Part shown: positions 17,116 to 26,363 of the stretch, in pieces
Numbering within the stretch: position 1 is the stretch's first letter
Layout of the letters: each line of letters opens with the position of its first letter
DNA from: Xenophilus aerolatus
GTDB taxonomy: Bacteria; Pseudomonadota; Gammaproteobacteria; Burkholderiales; Burkholderiaceae_C
Direction: 5' to 3'
NCBI GenBank assembly: GCA_029968055.1
Contig: JASCNX010000003.1
Location: 186,001-250,000 of the forward strand
Length of the DNA stretch: 64,000 nt
Position numbers and translations under genes: made by a program
Notes under the pieces: model-generated
Seen by the model: only the letters and a program-made list of their open reading frames with translations
What the model was told of the DNA's origin: nothing
The model's database searches: none

Positions 17116-17970
17116 TCAGGCCGCGTCGACGACGGCGCGCAGCTCGGCCAGCACCTCGGCCGAGGGCGGGCGCACACCGCGCCACAGCGCGAAGGCCTCG
17201 GCCGCCTGCTCGACCAGCATGCCGAGCCCGTCGCGCGGCACGGCGCCGTGCGCGTGCGCCCAGTCCATGAAGCCGGCCGCGGCACGGCCGTACATCATGT
17301 CGACTGCGAGCGCGCCGGGGCGCAGCACGCTGGCGGCCACCGGCACGGCATCGCCGGCCAGGCTGGACGCGGTGGCATTGACCACCACGTCGAAGCGGCC
17401 GGGCACGGCGTCGAGGGCCCAGGCTTCGAGCTCCGCCGAATGGCCCAGTGCCTGCGCCGAATGCCGCCGCACGAGGGCGACGGCCTTGTCCACCGTGCGG
17501 TTGGCCACCACGAGGCGGCGCAGCCCGGTATCGAGCAGCGGGCCGAGCACGCCGGCCGCCGCGCCACCCGCGCCGATGAGCAGCAGGTCGCGGCCCGCGA
17601 GTGGCATGCCGGCGTTGCGCTCGATGTCGTTGACCAGGCCGACGCCGTCGGTGTTGTCGCCGTGGATACGGCCATCGGGCTCGAAGCGCAGCGTGTTCAC
17701 GGCCTGCGCCAGGCGCGCGCGTTCGCTCAGCGACTGGGCCAGCGCCGCGGCCTCGAACTTGAAGGGCACCGTCACGTTGCAGCCGCCCGCACGGTCGCCC
17801 GAGGCGGCGGCCTCGGTGCGGAAGGCGTCGACCGTGGCGGCGAAACCGTCGATGGGGGCCGCACGCCGGCCATAGTCCAGCGCCTGGCCGGTGAGCGCGG
17901 CGAAGCGCGCGTGGATCCACGGCGAGCGGCTGTGCTCGACCGGGTTGCCGATCACGCAGTAGCGGTCCAT
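17116..17970 (-). CDS. aroE: Shikimate dehydrogenase (NADP+)
   Basis: A 284-residue enzyme that reduces 3-dehydroshikimate in the aromatic pathway. The substrate motif GNPVEHSRSPWIH is at the N-terminus, NVTVPFKFEA and DNTDGVGLV follow, then the NADP Rossmann loop IGAGGAAAGV with NRT, and DMMYG. The start at 17970 gives the standard MDRYCVIGNP. It lies 11 bases after the tonB-like gene; with mtgA it forms the 3' end of a minus-strand run. Confidence 0.95.
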   Translation of the reverse strand: MDRYCVIGNPVEHSRSPWIHARFAALTGQALDYGRRAAPIDGFAATVDAFRTEAAASGDRAGGCNVTVPFKFEAAALAQSLSERARLAQAVNTLRFEPDGRIHGDNTDGVGLVNDIERNAGMPLAGRDLLLIGAGGAAAGVLGPLLDTGLRRLVVANRTVDKAVALVRRHSAQALGHSAELEAWALDAVPGRFDVVVNATASSLAGDAVPVAASVLRPGALAVDMMYGRAAAGFMDWAHAHGAVPRDGLGMLVEQAAEAFALWRGVRPPSAEVLAELRAVVDAA

Positions 17971-17981
17971 GTCGGTCGGGG

Positions 17982-18848
17982 TCAGTTGATGGGCTGGGTG
18001 GAGACCTGCGTCTCCAGCGTCTCGTCGCGCGTGAACTTGAAGCGCGAGGGCATGAGCAACTGGTCGGTCTGGCGGCGCATGGCGTCGGTGAAGCGGCCGA
18101 AGTTGCCGATGCTCGCGACGATGGCCTGCGCGCGCCGGTCCAGTTCCCGGTTGCCGGAGCTCTGGACGATCTCGGTGCCCAGCAGCGCGCCGTCGAAATT
18201 GACGCTGACGATCATCGTGAGCTCGCCGTAGAGCTTCTTGCCGCCGGCCTGCGGGAAGCGCTCGGTGCCGCGTGCCTCGATCTTGCGGCGCAGTGCGTCG
18301 ACGTACACGGCGTAGGTCGCCTCCTTGGTGGCCGGGCTCACGAAGCGGCGCTTGGGGCGCGCGTTTTCCTCGTTCACCCGGCGCTCGATCTCGGCCAGCA
18401 GTTCCAGCAGTTGGCGGCGCTTGTCCTCCTGCGCCGTGTTGTCGTTGGGCTGGCCCGATTGCCGCGGGTCGGGCAGGGGCATGGAGGCCAGCTGCGCGCG
18501 CACCTGCGACAGCAGCATCATCTGCTGCGCCTGCATGGCGTCGATCTGCTTCTGCGCCTCTTCGGCGGAGTCGCCGACGGCGGTGAAGGCGGAGGGCGGC
18601 AGCGGGCTGGTGGCGCGGCCCTTGTCGAGGTCGCCGCCACCGGCCAGCGAGGCCTGGGCCAGCGCCTGCGCCTTGTCGGGTGCTTCGCCCCGGGCCTTGG
18701 CGTTGACCAGGATGATCTCCAGCGGCGTTTCCTGGAAGACGCGGTTGAAGGCTTCGGGGTCGGCGAAGCGGACTGCCAGCAGCGCAGCGTGGGCCAGGAC
18801 CGACAGGCCCAGGGCGATCTGCAGCGTGCTGAAGTCCTTGAGGTTCAT
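17982..18848 (-). CDS. TonB-type energy transducer
   Basis: A 288-residue protein with one N-terminal membrane anchor (LQIALGLSVLAHAALLAVRF), a long periplasmic spacer with a coiled, Gln/Arg-rich part (QEDKRRQLLELLAEIERRVN), and a C-terminal TonB domain (YAVYVDALRRKIEARGTERFP ... LTMIVSVNFDGALLG). It should energise outer-membrane receptors through ExbBD, which are not in the window. Its ATG overlaps the exoribonuclease stop by four bases. Confidence 0.85.
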   Translation of the reverse strand: MNLKDFSTLQIALGLSVLAHAALLAVRFADPEAFNRVFQETPLEIILVNAKARGEAPDKAQALAQASLAGGGDLDKGRATSPLPPSAFTAVGDSAEEAQKQIDAMQAQQMMLLSQVRAQLASMPLPDPRQSGQPNDNTAQEDKRRQLLELLAEIERRVNEENARPKRRFVSPATKEATYAVYVDALRRKIEARGTERFPQAGGKKLYGELTMIVSVNFDGALLGTEIVQSSGNRELDRRAQAIVASIGNFGRFTDAMRRQTDQLLMPSRFKFTRDETLETQVSTQPIN

Positions 18849-20920
18849 GCCGCGCTGGGTTCGGCAGCGGGTGCGTCGGCTCCGTCGCCGTCGGCCAGGT
18901 CGACGGCGATGGACAGCGGGCCGGCCGCCGGCTCGTCGTCGTCGCCCTCGTCGGTGGCTTCCGGGGTGGCCGCGGCGCCCAGGCGCTCGATGACGGTGCC
19001 GTTGACGGCCAGCGCGATCTCGTCGATGTCGCCCAGGCGCACCCGCACACGGCTGCCGCGCGGCAGGCCCTGCGCGCCGAGCACCGGCAGCACCAGCGGC
19101 AGCGTGTCGGCACGCACCAGCGTCTCGCCGCCGCCGCCGTCCTTGATGAGCGTGGCGTCCAGCTCCTGGATGTCCTGCTGCTGCAGGTACTTGAGCGTCC
19201 AGAAACGCTCCATGCCGGCTTGGTAGGCGTTGTAGGTGCCGTAGGCGGCATCGAAGCCCGAGAGGATGGAGAACAGGCTCGCGTCCTTGGGCTTGAACGG
19301 CGCCGCCAGGGCCGCGGTCTTGCCGTGGCGTGCCGCGGCGATGATCTGCCACTGGTTCACCAGGTCGGTGTAGCGGCGCAGGGGCGAGGTGCTCCAGGCG
19401 TAGCTCTTCACGCCCAGGCCCGCATGCGGCAGCGGCTTGGTGCCCATGCGCACCTTGATGCCAGGCGCCAGGCTGGCCTGGCTGCGGTAGAGCGCCGGCA
19501 CGCCGAGGTCGCCGAGCCAGCCGCCCCAGCTGCTGTTGGCCAGGATCATGGCCTCGGAGACGATCAGGTCCAGCGGCGCGCCGCGGCGGCGGGTGCCGAT
19601 CTGCACCTGCTCGCTGCCGGTGGGCTCGGCGCCCTCGTTGCCAAGCAACCTGAAGTTGTAGTCGGGCCGGTTGAAGGTCTCGGGCTTGCCGCGCACGGCT
19701 TCGCGCCCGAGCTTCAGGTGACGCGCCAGGCGGTACAGGAACGACAGCGGCTCGCGCAGGCGCCATGCGGCCTCCGGACCTTGCTGCGCGGGGGCGGCCG
19801 CACTGTCGAGCCAGGTCTCGTCGATCACGCCGTCGAGCTGGTCGTGGCGCAGGTTGGCCACGATCGGCACACGCTCGAGCTTCGTTTCGGTGCCCAGCAG
19901 GTCCAGCGTGGCCTCGTTGAAGCGCGCGTAGAGCGAGACGGCGGGCCGGTCGCCGCCCTCGAGCAGCGTGTAGGTCTGCACGATGTCGTCGGGCAGCATC
20001 GTGATCTTGTGGCCCGGCATGTAGACCGTCGACATGCGGTTGCGGGCCACCTGGTCGAGCGGGCTGTCGGGCGCAATGGCCAGGCCCGGCGCGGCGATGT
20101 GCACGCCCACGGTGACGGTGCCGGAACCCAGGCCCTGCACCGACAGCGCATCGTCGATCTCGGTGGTCTGCGAGTCGTCGATCGAGAAGGCCTGCACCCC
20201 TTCGGCCCGCGGCAGTTCGTCGGCGACGGCCGGTGCTGCGAGCGCCGGAAAGCCGGTGCCCTTGGGGAAGTTCTCGAACAGGAAGCGCTTCCAGTGGAAC
20301 TGGTAGGGCGAGTCGATGGCGCCCGAGGCCTCGAGCAGGTCGAGCGGCGCACGCTGGCTGGCGCGCGCGGCCTCGACCACGGCCTTGTACTCGGGCGCGT
20401 TCTTGTCGGGCTTGAACAGGATCTTGTAGAGCTGCTCGCGGATCGGCGCCGGGCAGCGGCCCGCGGCCAATTCGGCCGACCATTCGGCGATCTGCGCCTG
20501 GATGGCCTTCTTCTTCTCGATGGCGGCGAGCGCCTGCTGCACGATCTCGGCCGGCGCCTTGCGGAAACGTCCCTTGCCGGCGCGGCGGAAGTAGTGCGGC
20601 GCCTCGAACAGCGCGAACAGCGCCGCGGCCTGCTGCACCAGCGAGGGCTTGGCGGTGAAATAGTCGGCGGCCAGGTCGGCGAAGCCGAACTCGTCGGCCG
20701 GCGCGAATTCCCAGGCCAGATCGAGGTCGACCGTCGCGGCCAGCGTGCGCGCCTCGGCGATCAGCTCCGCCGGGGCGGGCTTGTCGAAACGCAGCACGAT
20801 GTTCGCGCCCTTGACCTTGACGCGCTTGCCGGTCTCCAGTTCCACCTGGGCGGAGGATTCGGCCTCGGACAGCACGCGGCCGCCGAGGTACTTGCCGGCT
20901 TCTTCGAACAACACAAACAT
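18845..20920 (-). CDS. RNB-domain exoribonuclease (RNase II/R family)
   Basis: A 691-residue 3'-5' exoribonuclease. The RNB catalytic Asp cluster is in QTTEIDDALSVQGLGSG; further RNB motifs are RMSTVYMPGHKITMLPDDI and the late YAWSTSPLRRYTDLVNQWQ. The N-terminal ~190 residues are not a standard cold-shock domain, and the acidic C-terminal tail (DEGDDDEPAAGP) is unusual. It is distinct from canonical RNase R in length. First gene of the run with tonB-like, aroE and mtgA. Confidence 0.88.
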   Translation of the reverse strand: MFVLFEEAGKYLGGRVLSEAESSAQVELETGKRVKVKGANIVLRFDKPAPAELIAEARTLAATVDLDLAWEFAPADEFGFADLAADYFTAKPSLVQQAAALFALFEAPHYFRRAGKGRFRKAPAEIVQQALAAIEKKKAIQAQIAEWSAELAAGRCPAPIREQLYKILFKPDKNAPEYKAVVEAARASQRAPLDLLEASGAIDSPYQFHWKRFLFENFPKGTGFPALAAPAVADELPRAEGVQAFSIDDSQTTEIDDALSVQGLGSGTVTVGVHIAAPGLAIAPDSPLDQVARNRMSTVYMPGHKITMLPDDIVQTYTLLEGGDRPAVSLYARFNEATLDLLGTETKLERVPIVANLRHDQLDGVIDETWLDSAAAPAQQGPEAAWRLREPLSFLYRLARHLKLGREAVRGKPETFNRPDYNFRLLGNEGAEPTGSEQVQIGTRRRGAPLDLIVSEAMILANSSWGGWLGDLGVPALYRSQASLAPGIKVRMGTKPLPHAGLGVKSYAWSTSPLRRYTDLVNQWQIIAAARHGKTAALAAPFKPKDASLFSILSGFDAAYGTYNAYQAGMERFWTLKYLQQQDIQELDATLIKDGGGGETLVRADTLPLVLPVLGAQGLPRGSRVRVRLGDIDEIALAVNGTVIERLGAAATPEATDEGDDDEPAAGPLSIAVDLADGDGADAPAAEPSAA

Positions 20921-20964
20921 CGGGCGATTTTCACACGCAGGCCGCTGCCGCCCGCCGGGCGTCG

Positions 20965-21561
20965 TCAGACGGGCGAGAGAAAGGCCGCGACATCGGCCAG
21001 GTGGGCACGTGGGAAGTCCGACAGTGCGTGGTCGCCGCCCTCGATCAGGCGGATGCGGCTGCCGGTGTATCGGGCCGACATCTCGCGCCAGTCCAGCACC
21101 TCGTCGCCCTTGGCGATCACGGCGAACACGCGCTCCGGGTGGTCCAGCGGGCCCACCTCGAGCGCCGCCAGTTCGCCGATGAACTCGGGCCGGAAGAAGA
21201 AGCGCTCCTGCGGGCTATGCCAGGCCCGTTGTTCGCCGATGTATTTGGCCAGGTCGCGCGCCGGATCGACCGCCGGGTTCAGCAGCACGGCACGCGCGCC
21301 GGTCATCGCGGCGACGTAGGTGGCGTAGAAGCCGCCCAGCGAGGACCCGATGACGCCCAGGCTCTGGCGCGGCCAGTCGGCGATGCCGGCCAGCACGAGG
21401 TCCATCGCTTCGCGCGGCGAAGGGGGCAGCTGCGGGCACCACCATTCCACGTCGGGGTGGCGCACGGCCATGTAGGCGGCCGTGGCCTGGGCCTTGGCGG
21501 AGCGCGGCGAGGAGCGGAAACCGTGCAGGTAGAGCAGGTGGGTGACGGGAGGCAGGGGCAT
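20965..21561 (-). CDS. YqiA/YcfP-family alpha/beta hydrolase
   Basis: A 198-residue small esterase-like protein. It opens with THLLYLHGFRSSPRSAKAQ, has the nucleophile elbow GVIGSSLGGFYATYVA (Ser in GSSLGG), the NPAVDPARDL segment, and the late Asp/His in KGDEVLDW and GGDHALSDF. This pattern matches the YqiA family, described as esterases of unclear physiological role. It is upstream of and on the same strand as the RNB gene but separated by 44 bases. Confidence 0.85.
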   Translation of the reverse strand: MPLPPVTHLLYLHGFRSSPRSAKAQATAAYMAVRHPDVEWWCPQLPPSPREAMDLVLAGIADWPRQSLGVIGSSLGGFYATYVAAMTGARAVLLNPAVDPARDLAKYIGEQRAWHSPQERFFFRPEFIGELAALEVGPLDHPERVFAVIAKGDEVLDWREMSARYTGSRIRLIEGGDHALSDFPRAHLADVAAFLSPV

Positions 21562-21666
21562 GGCAGGACCGGACGGCAGACAGCGCGGCGCGCCGGGCCA
21601 TTGTCCCGCGCCGAACCCGGCCGGGCCAGCGGCGCGTGTGCGGGGCGCGGATAATCCCGACCCATC

Positions 21667-22821
21667 ATGTCAGCGGTCTTCCAGCAGCCCTCGCTCGCGC
21701 GGCGCATCCTGCCCGTCTTCCAGGGCTTCGACGGCTTCCTGGCCTTCGCCGTGTTCCTGCTGTGCTGCGCCGGGCTGGTGACGATGTACTCGTCGGGCTA
21801 CGACCACGGCACGCGCTTCTTCGATCACGGCCGCAACATGCTGCTGGCCGGTTTCATCATGTTCGTGGTGGCGCAGATCCCGCCGCAGCGGCTCATGAGC
21901 CTGGCGGTGCCGCTGTACCTGTTCGGGGTCGGGCTGCTGATCGCCGTGCTGCTCTTCGGGATCACCAAGAAGGGCGCCAAGCGCTGGATCAACGTCGGCA
22001 TGGTGATCCAGCCCAGCGAGATCCTGAAGATCGCCATGCCGCTGATGCTGGCCTGGTGGTTCCAGCGGCGCGAGGGCCAGTTGCGCCCGCTGGATTTCGT
22101 GGTCTCCTTCATCCTGCTGGCGGTGCCGGTGGGGCTGATCATGAAGCAGCCCGACCTGGGGACCTCGCTGCTGGTGCTGGCCGCGGGGCTGGCGGTGATC
22201 TTCTTCGCCGGGCTGCCCTGGAAGCTGATCGTGCCGCCGGTGATCCTGGGCGTGGTCGCCGTGTCGCTGATCGTGGGCTTCGAGTCGCGGCTGTGCGCCG
22301 ACGGCGTCGACTGGAAGGTGCTGCACGACTACCAGAAGCAGCGCGTGTGCACGCTGCTCGACCCGACGAAGGACCCGCTGGGCAAGGGCTTCCACATCAT
22401 CCAGGGCATGATCGCGATCGGCTCCGGCGGCGTCGGGGGCAAGGGCTTCATGCAGGGCACGCAGACGCACCTGGAGTTCATTCCCGAGCGCACCACCGAC
22501 TTCATCTTCGCCGCCTATTCCGAGGAATTCGGGCTGGCGGGCAACCTGTTCCTGATCTTCTCCTTCCTGTTCCTGGTGTTCCGCGGGCTGATGATCGCGC
22601 TCGACGCGCCGACGCTGTTCTCGCGCCTGCTGGCCGGCGCGGTGTCGATGATCTTCTTCACCTACGCCTTCGTGAACATGGGCATGGTCAGCGGCATCCT
22701 GCCCGTGGTGGGCGTGCCGCTGCCCTTCGTCAGCTACGGCGGCACGGCCATGGTCACGCTCGGGCTGGGGCTGGGCATCCTGATGTCGATCTCGCGCGCG
22801 CGGCGGCTCGTGCAGACCTGA
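21667..22821 (+). CDS. rodA: Rod shape-determining protein RodA (SEDS peptidoglycan polymerase)
   Basis: A 384-residue SEDS-family membrane glycosyltransferase of the elongasome, with about ten hydrophobic segments. Family motifs are GAKRWINVGMVIQPSEILKI, LIMKQPDLGTSLLVLAAGL and PLPFVSYGGTAMVTLGLGLG. It polymerises lipid II with PBP2 (MrdA), whose gene is not adjacent; mreBCD are also absent from the window. It diverges from the YqiA-like gene. Confidence 0.95.
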   Translation: MSAVFQQPSLARRILPVFQGFDGFLAFAVFLLCCAGLVTMYSSGYDHGTRFFDHGRNMLLAGFIMFVVAQIPPQRLMSLAVPLYLFGVGLLIAVLLFGITKKGAKRWINVGMVIQPSEILKIAMPLMLAWWFQRREGQLRPLDFVVSFILLAVPVGLIMKQPDLGTSLLVLAAGLAVIFFAGLPWKLIVPPVILGVVAVSLIVGFESRLCADGVDWKVLHDYQKQRVCTLLDPTKDPLGKGFHIIQGMIAIGSGGVGGKGFMQGTQTHLEFIPERTTDFIFAAYSEEFGLAGNLFLIFSFLFLVFRGLMIALDAPTLFSRLLAGAVSMIFFTYAFVNMGMVSGILPVVGVPLPFVSYGGTAMVTLGLGLGILMSISRARRLVQT

Positions 22822-22861
22822 GGGCGACTCGCAGCGCTGGCCAGCCACGTGCCGCGGAACC

Positions 22862-22900
22862 GGCTTGGCCCGTCCTGAGCCTGCCGAAGGGCCGGGCCGC
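22862..22900. repeat. Short palindromic intergenic repeat
   Basis: The rodA-tldD gap contains GGCCCGTCCTGAGCCTGCCG followed by AAGGGCCGGGCC. The core CCTGAGCCTGCCGAAGG belongs to a sequence type (CCTTCGxCAGGCTCAGG) that I recall as frequent between genes of betaproteobacteria. The GGCCC/GGGCC ends can fold on each other. No T-tract is seen. Confidence 0.45.
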
Positions 22901-22981
22901 AGGCAGGGTGCCCTCCTCGCAAGGTGGCGAATTACACGCAGCGCGGCGAAGTGACAAGCCGGGAGGCTCATAATCTTTTTC

Positions 22982-24442
<1,461 letters not shown>

Positions 24443-24458
24443 CTCGGTCTGCGTTCGG

Positions 24459-24487
24459 TTTCCGATTCGGGATCCTTGTGCTAGAGT
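24459..24487 (+). promoter_or_regulatory. Candidate promoter of the aroG leader
   Basis: An extended -10 TGCTAGAGT (24479-24487) lies 16 bases after TTCCGA (24460-24465). If correct, transcription would begin within a few bases of the leader-peptide ATG, making it nearly leaderless. Weak -35 match; an upstream promoter is also possible. Confidence 0.35.
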
Positions 24488-24495
24488 CGCTCCCC

Positions 24496-24573
24496 ATGCC
24501 TGCCTCGCGCGCTTCTTTTTACTTTGCCTACTTTTGGTTCCCGGACTCCGGCGGACGAGTGGCCCGCGCTTAA
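24496..24573 (+). CDS. Aromatic-rich leader peptide of aroG (attenuation)
   Basis: A 25-residue ORF whose residues 8-15 read FYFAYFWF: four Phe, two Tyr and one Trp, that is seven aromatic residues in eight. It starts 186 bases before aroG and is followed by a hairpin with a T-tract. This is the layout of ribosome-mediated attenuators such as those of pheA and trpE. The mix of Phe, Tyr and Trp codons matches the end products of the pathway that DAHP synthase opens. The ribosome site is weak (AGAG about nine bases upstream). Peptide expression itself is not shown by sequence. Confidence 0.8.
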   Translation: MPASRASFYFAYFWFPDSGGRVARA

Positions 24574-24607
24574 CAGCAGACAGACCGAACCCCTCGAGAA
24601 CCGCCGG
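24548..24607 (+). promoter_or_regulatory. Antiterminator pairing in the aroG leader
   Basis: CCGGCGG at 24548-24554, inside the end of the leader ORF, is an exact complement of CCGCCGG at 24601-24607, which is the 5' arm of the terminator. The two hairpins are mutually exclusive. A four-base CCGG/CCGG hairpin (24541-24551) could protect the upstream segment when no ribosome stalls. Fits regions 1-4 of a classical attenuator; pairing is inferred by hand. Confidence 0.65.
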
Positions 24608-24630
24608 TGCGAAAGCCCCGGCGGTTTTTT
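24599..24630 (+). terminator. Intrinsic terminator of the aroG attenuator
   Basis: Arms AACCGCCGG (24599-24607) and CCGGCGGTT (24618-24626) form nine pairs. An inner GC-GAAA-GC cap follows after one mismatch, and six T residues run from 24625 to 24630. It lies 52 bases before the aroG ATG, so it would stop transcription before the gene. Confidence 0.8.
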
Positions 24631-24681
24631 CTTGGCCGCCCCGAACTGACCCAGCACAACAACCCCAGAGGAAGAACGAGC

Positions 24682-25806
24682 ATGAGCCCCAAAGCCACCC
24701 CCGGCACCAGCGAGTCCTGGTATGCGCAACCCGTCGAGAAGACCAGCCAGACCGACGACCAGCGCATCAAGGACATCAACGTGCTTCCTCCGCCCGAACA
24801 CCTCATCCGCTTCTTCCCCATCGGCGGCACGCCGGTGGAACGGCTGATCGGCCAGACCCGCCATGCCATCCACAACATCATGGCCGGCAAGGACGACCGG
24901 CTGCTGGTGGTGATGGGACCCTGCTCCATCCACGACCCGGCCGCCGCGCTGGACTATGCGCGGCGCCTGAAGGCCGAGCGCGAGAAGTACGCCGGCACGC
25001 TGGAGATCGTGATGCGCGTGTACTTCGAGAAGCCGCGCACGACGGTCGGCTGGAAGGGCCTGATCAACGACCCGTACCTGGACGAGAGCTACCGCATCGA
25101 CGAGGGCCTGCGCATCGCGCGCCAGTTGCTCATCGACATCAACCGCCTGGGCCTGCCGGCGGGCAGCGAGTTCCTCGACGTCATCTCGCCGCAGTACATC
25201 GGCGACCTGATCGCCTGGGGCGCCATCGGCGCGCGCACCACCGAGAGCCAGGTGCACCGCGAGCTGGCCTCGGGCCTCTCGGCACCCATCGGCTTCAAGA
25301 ACGGCACCGACGGCAACATCCGCATCGCCACCGATGCGATCCAGGCAGCGGCGCGCGGCCACCATTTCCTGTCGGTGCACAAGAACGGCCAGGTTGCCAT
25401 CGTGCAGACCAACGGCAACCGGGACTGCCACGTGATCCTGCGCGGCGGCAAGGCGCCCAACTACGACGCGGCCAGCGTGGCCGCGGCCTGCGCCGACCTG
25501 GAAGCGGCCAAGCTGCCGCCCACGCTGATGGTCGACTGCAGCCACGCCAACAGCAGCAAGCAGCATCAGAAGCAGGTCGACGTCGCCACGGACATCGCCG
25601 GGCAGATCGCCGGTGGCAGCCGGCGCGTGTTCGGCGTGATGGTCGAAAGCCACCTGCAGCCCGGCGCCCAGAAGTTCACGCCCGGCAAGGACCGCATCGA
25701 CGCGCTGGCCTACGGGCAGAGCATCACCGACGCCTGCCTGGGCTGGGACGATTCGGTGGGCGTGCTCGAGACGCTGTCGCAGGCGATCAAGCAGCGCCGC
25801 GGCTGA
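24682..25806 (+). CDS. aroG: 3-deoxy-7-phosphoheptulonate synthase (DAHP synthase, class I)
   Basis: A 374-residue AroG/AroF/AroH-type enzyme that condenses phosphoenolpyruvate and erythrose 4-phosphate, the first step of aromatic amino acid synthesis. Motifs: VVMGPCSIHDPAAALDYA, MRVYFEKPRTTVGWKG, GFKNGTDGNI, DCSHANSSK and the late GVMVESHL. The paralog type (Phe-, Tyr- or Trp-sensitive) cannot be set with certainty from sequence. Expression is probably attenuated by the aromatic leader peptide just upstream. The ATG follows AGAGGAAG. Confidence 0.95.
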   Translation: MSPKATPGTSESWYAQPVEKTSQTDDQRIKDINVLPPPEHLIRFFPIGGTPVERLIGQTRHAIHNIMAGKDDRLLVVMGPCSIHDPAAALDYARRLKAEREKYAGTLEIVMRVYFEKPRTTVGWKGLINDPYLDESYRIDEGLRIARQLLIDINRLGLPAGSEFLDVISPQYIGDLIAWGAIGARTTESQVHRELASGLSAPIGFKNGTDGNIRIATDAIQAAARGHHFLSVHKNGQVAIVQTNGNRDCHVILRGGKAPNYDAASVAAACADLEAAKLPPTLMVDCSHANSSKQHQKQVDVATDIAGQIAGGSRRVFGVMVESHLQPGAQKFTPGKDRIDALAYGQSITDACLGWDDSVGVLETLSQAIKQRRG

Positions 25807-25850
25807 GCCTCGGGCCGCCGCGCAACCGCCAGCGCGCCGGGCCCGCCGGC

Positions 25851-26351
25851 TTAGATGAAGCGGGCCAGTTCGGGCCAGTGATGGCGCACGGCCGCGGCCT
25901 CGTCGCCGTCGGGCGCCATGAGCGTGAAGTCCGCGAAATCGAAGCCCGGCGCCACCGCGCAGGCGACCAAGGTGAAGTCGCCGCCGGCATGGGCCGTGAT
26001 CGGCTGCGCCGCCTGCCACTGGCCGGCCGGGATCACGTGCTGGGGCCGCGTGCCATGGGCGTCGACCGGCCCCAGGCGCACATGGGATGGCGCGGTGCGC
26101 AGGGCGGCATCGCAGGCCCACAGTGCGAGGGGCACCCCTTCGACATGCACCCACAGTTCGTCGGAGCGCACGCGGTGCCAGCGCGAGTGCTGGCCCGCCT
26201 CGAGCAGGAAGTAGATGCTGGTGAGGGCCGCGCGTGGTGGCCGGCCGTCGGTGCAGCCCACCTGCGCGCCGGAGCGGAACATCTCGCGGAACCAGCCGCC
26301 TTCCGGATGCGGCTGCAGTCCGAGCGTGTCGATGAGCTGGCGGGCGCGCAC
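25851..26351 (-). CDS. Cupin-fold DUF985 family protein
   Basis: A 166-residue protein with the DUF985 pattern: LGLQPHPEGGWFREMFRS at the N-terminus, TSIYFLLEAGQHSRWHRVRSDELW (metal-ligand-like His residues) and LVACAVAPGFDFADFTL near the end. These cupins are small and uncharacterised; some relatives are sugar-nucleotide epimerase-like. It lies 12 bases after mpl on the same strand and may be co-transcribed. Confidence 0.82.
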   Translation of the reverse strand: MRARQLIDTLGLQPHPEGGWFREMFRSGAQVGCTDGRPPRAALTSIYFLLEAGQHSRWHRVRSDELWVHVEGVPLALWACDAALRTAPSHVRLGPVDAHGTRPQHVIPAGQWQAAQPITAHAGGDFTLVACAVAPGFDFADFTLMAPDGDEAAAVRHHWPELARFI

Positions 26352-26363
26352 CGTGCGGCTCCG

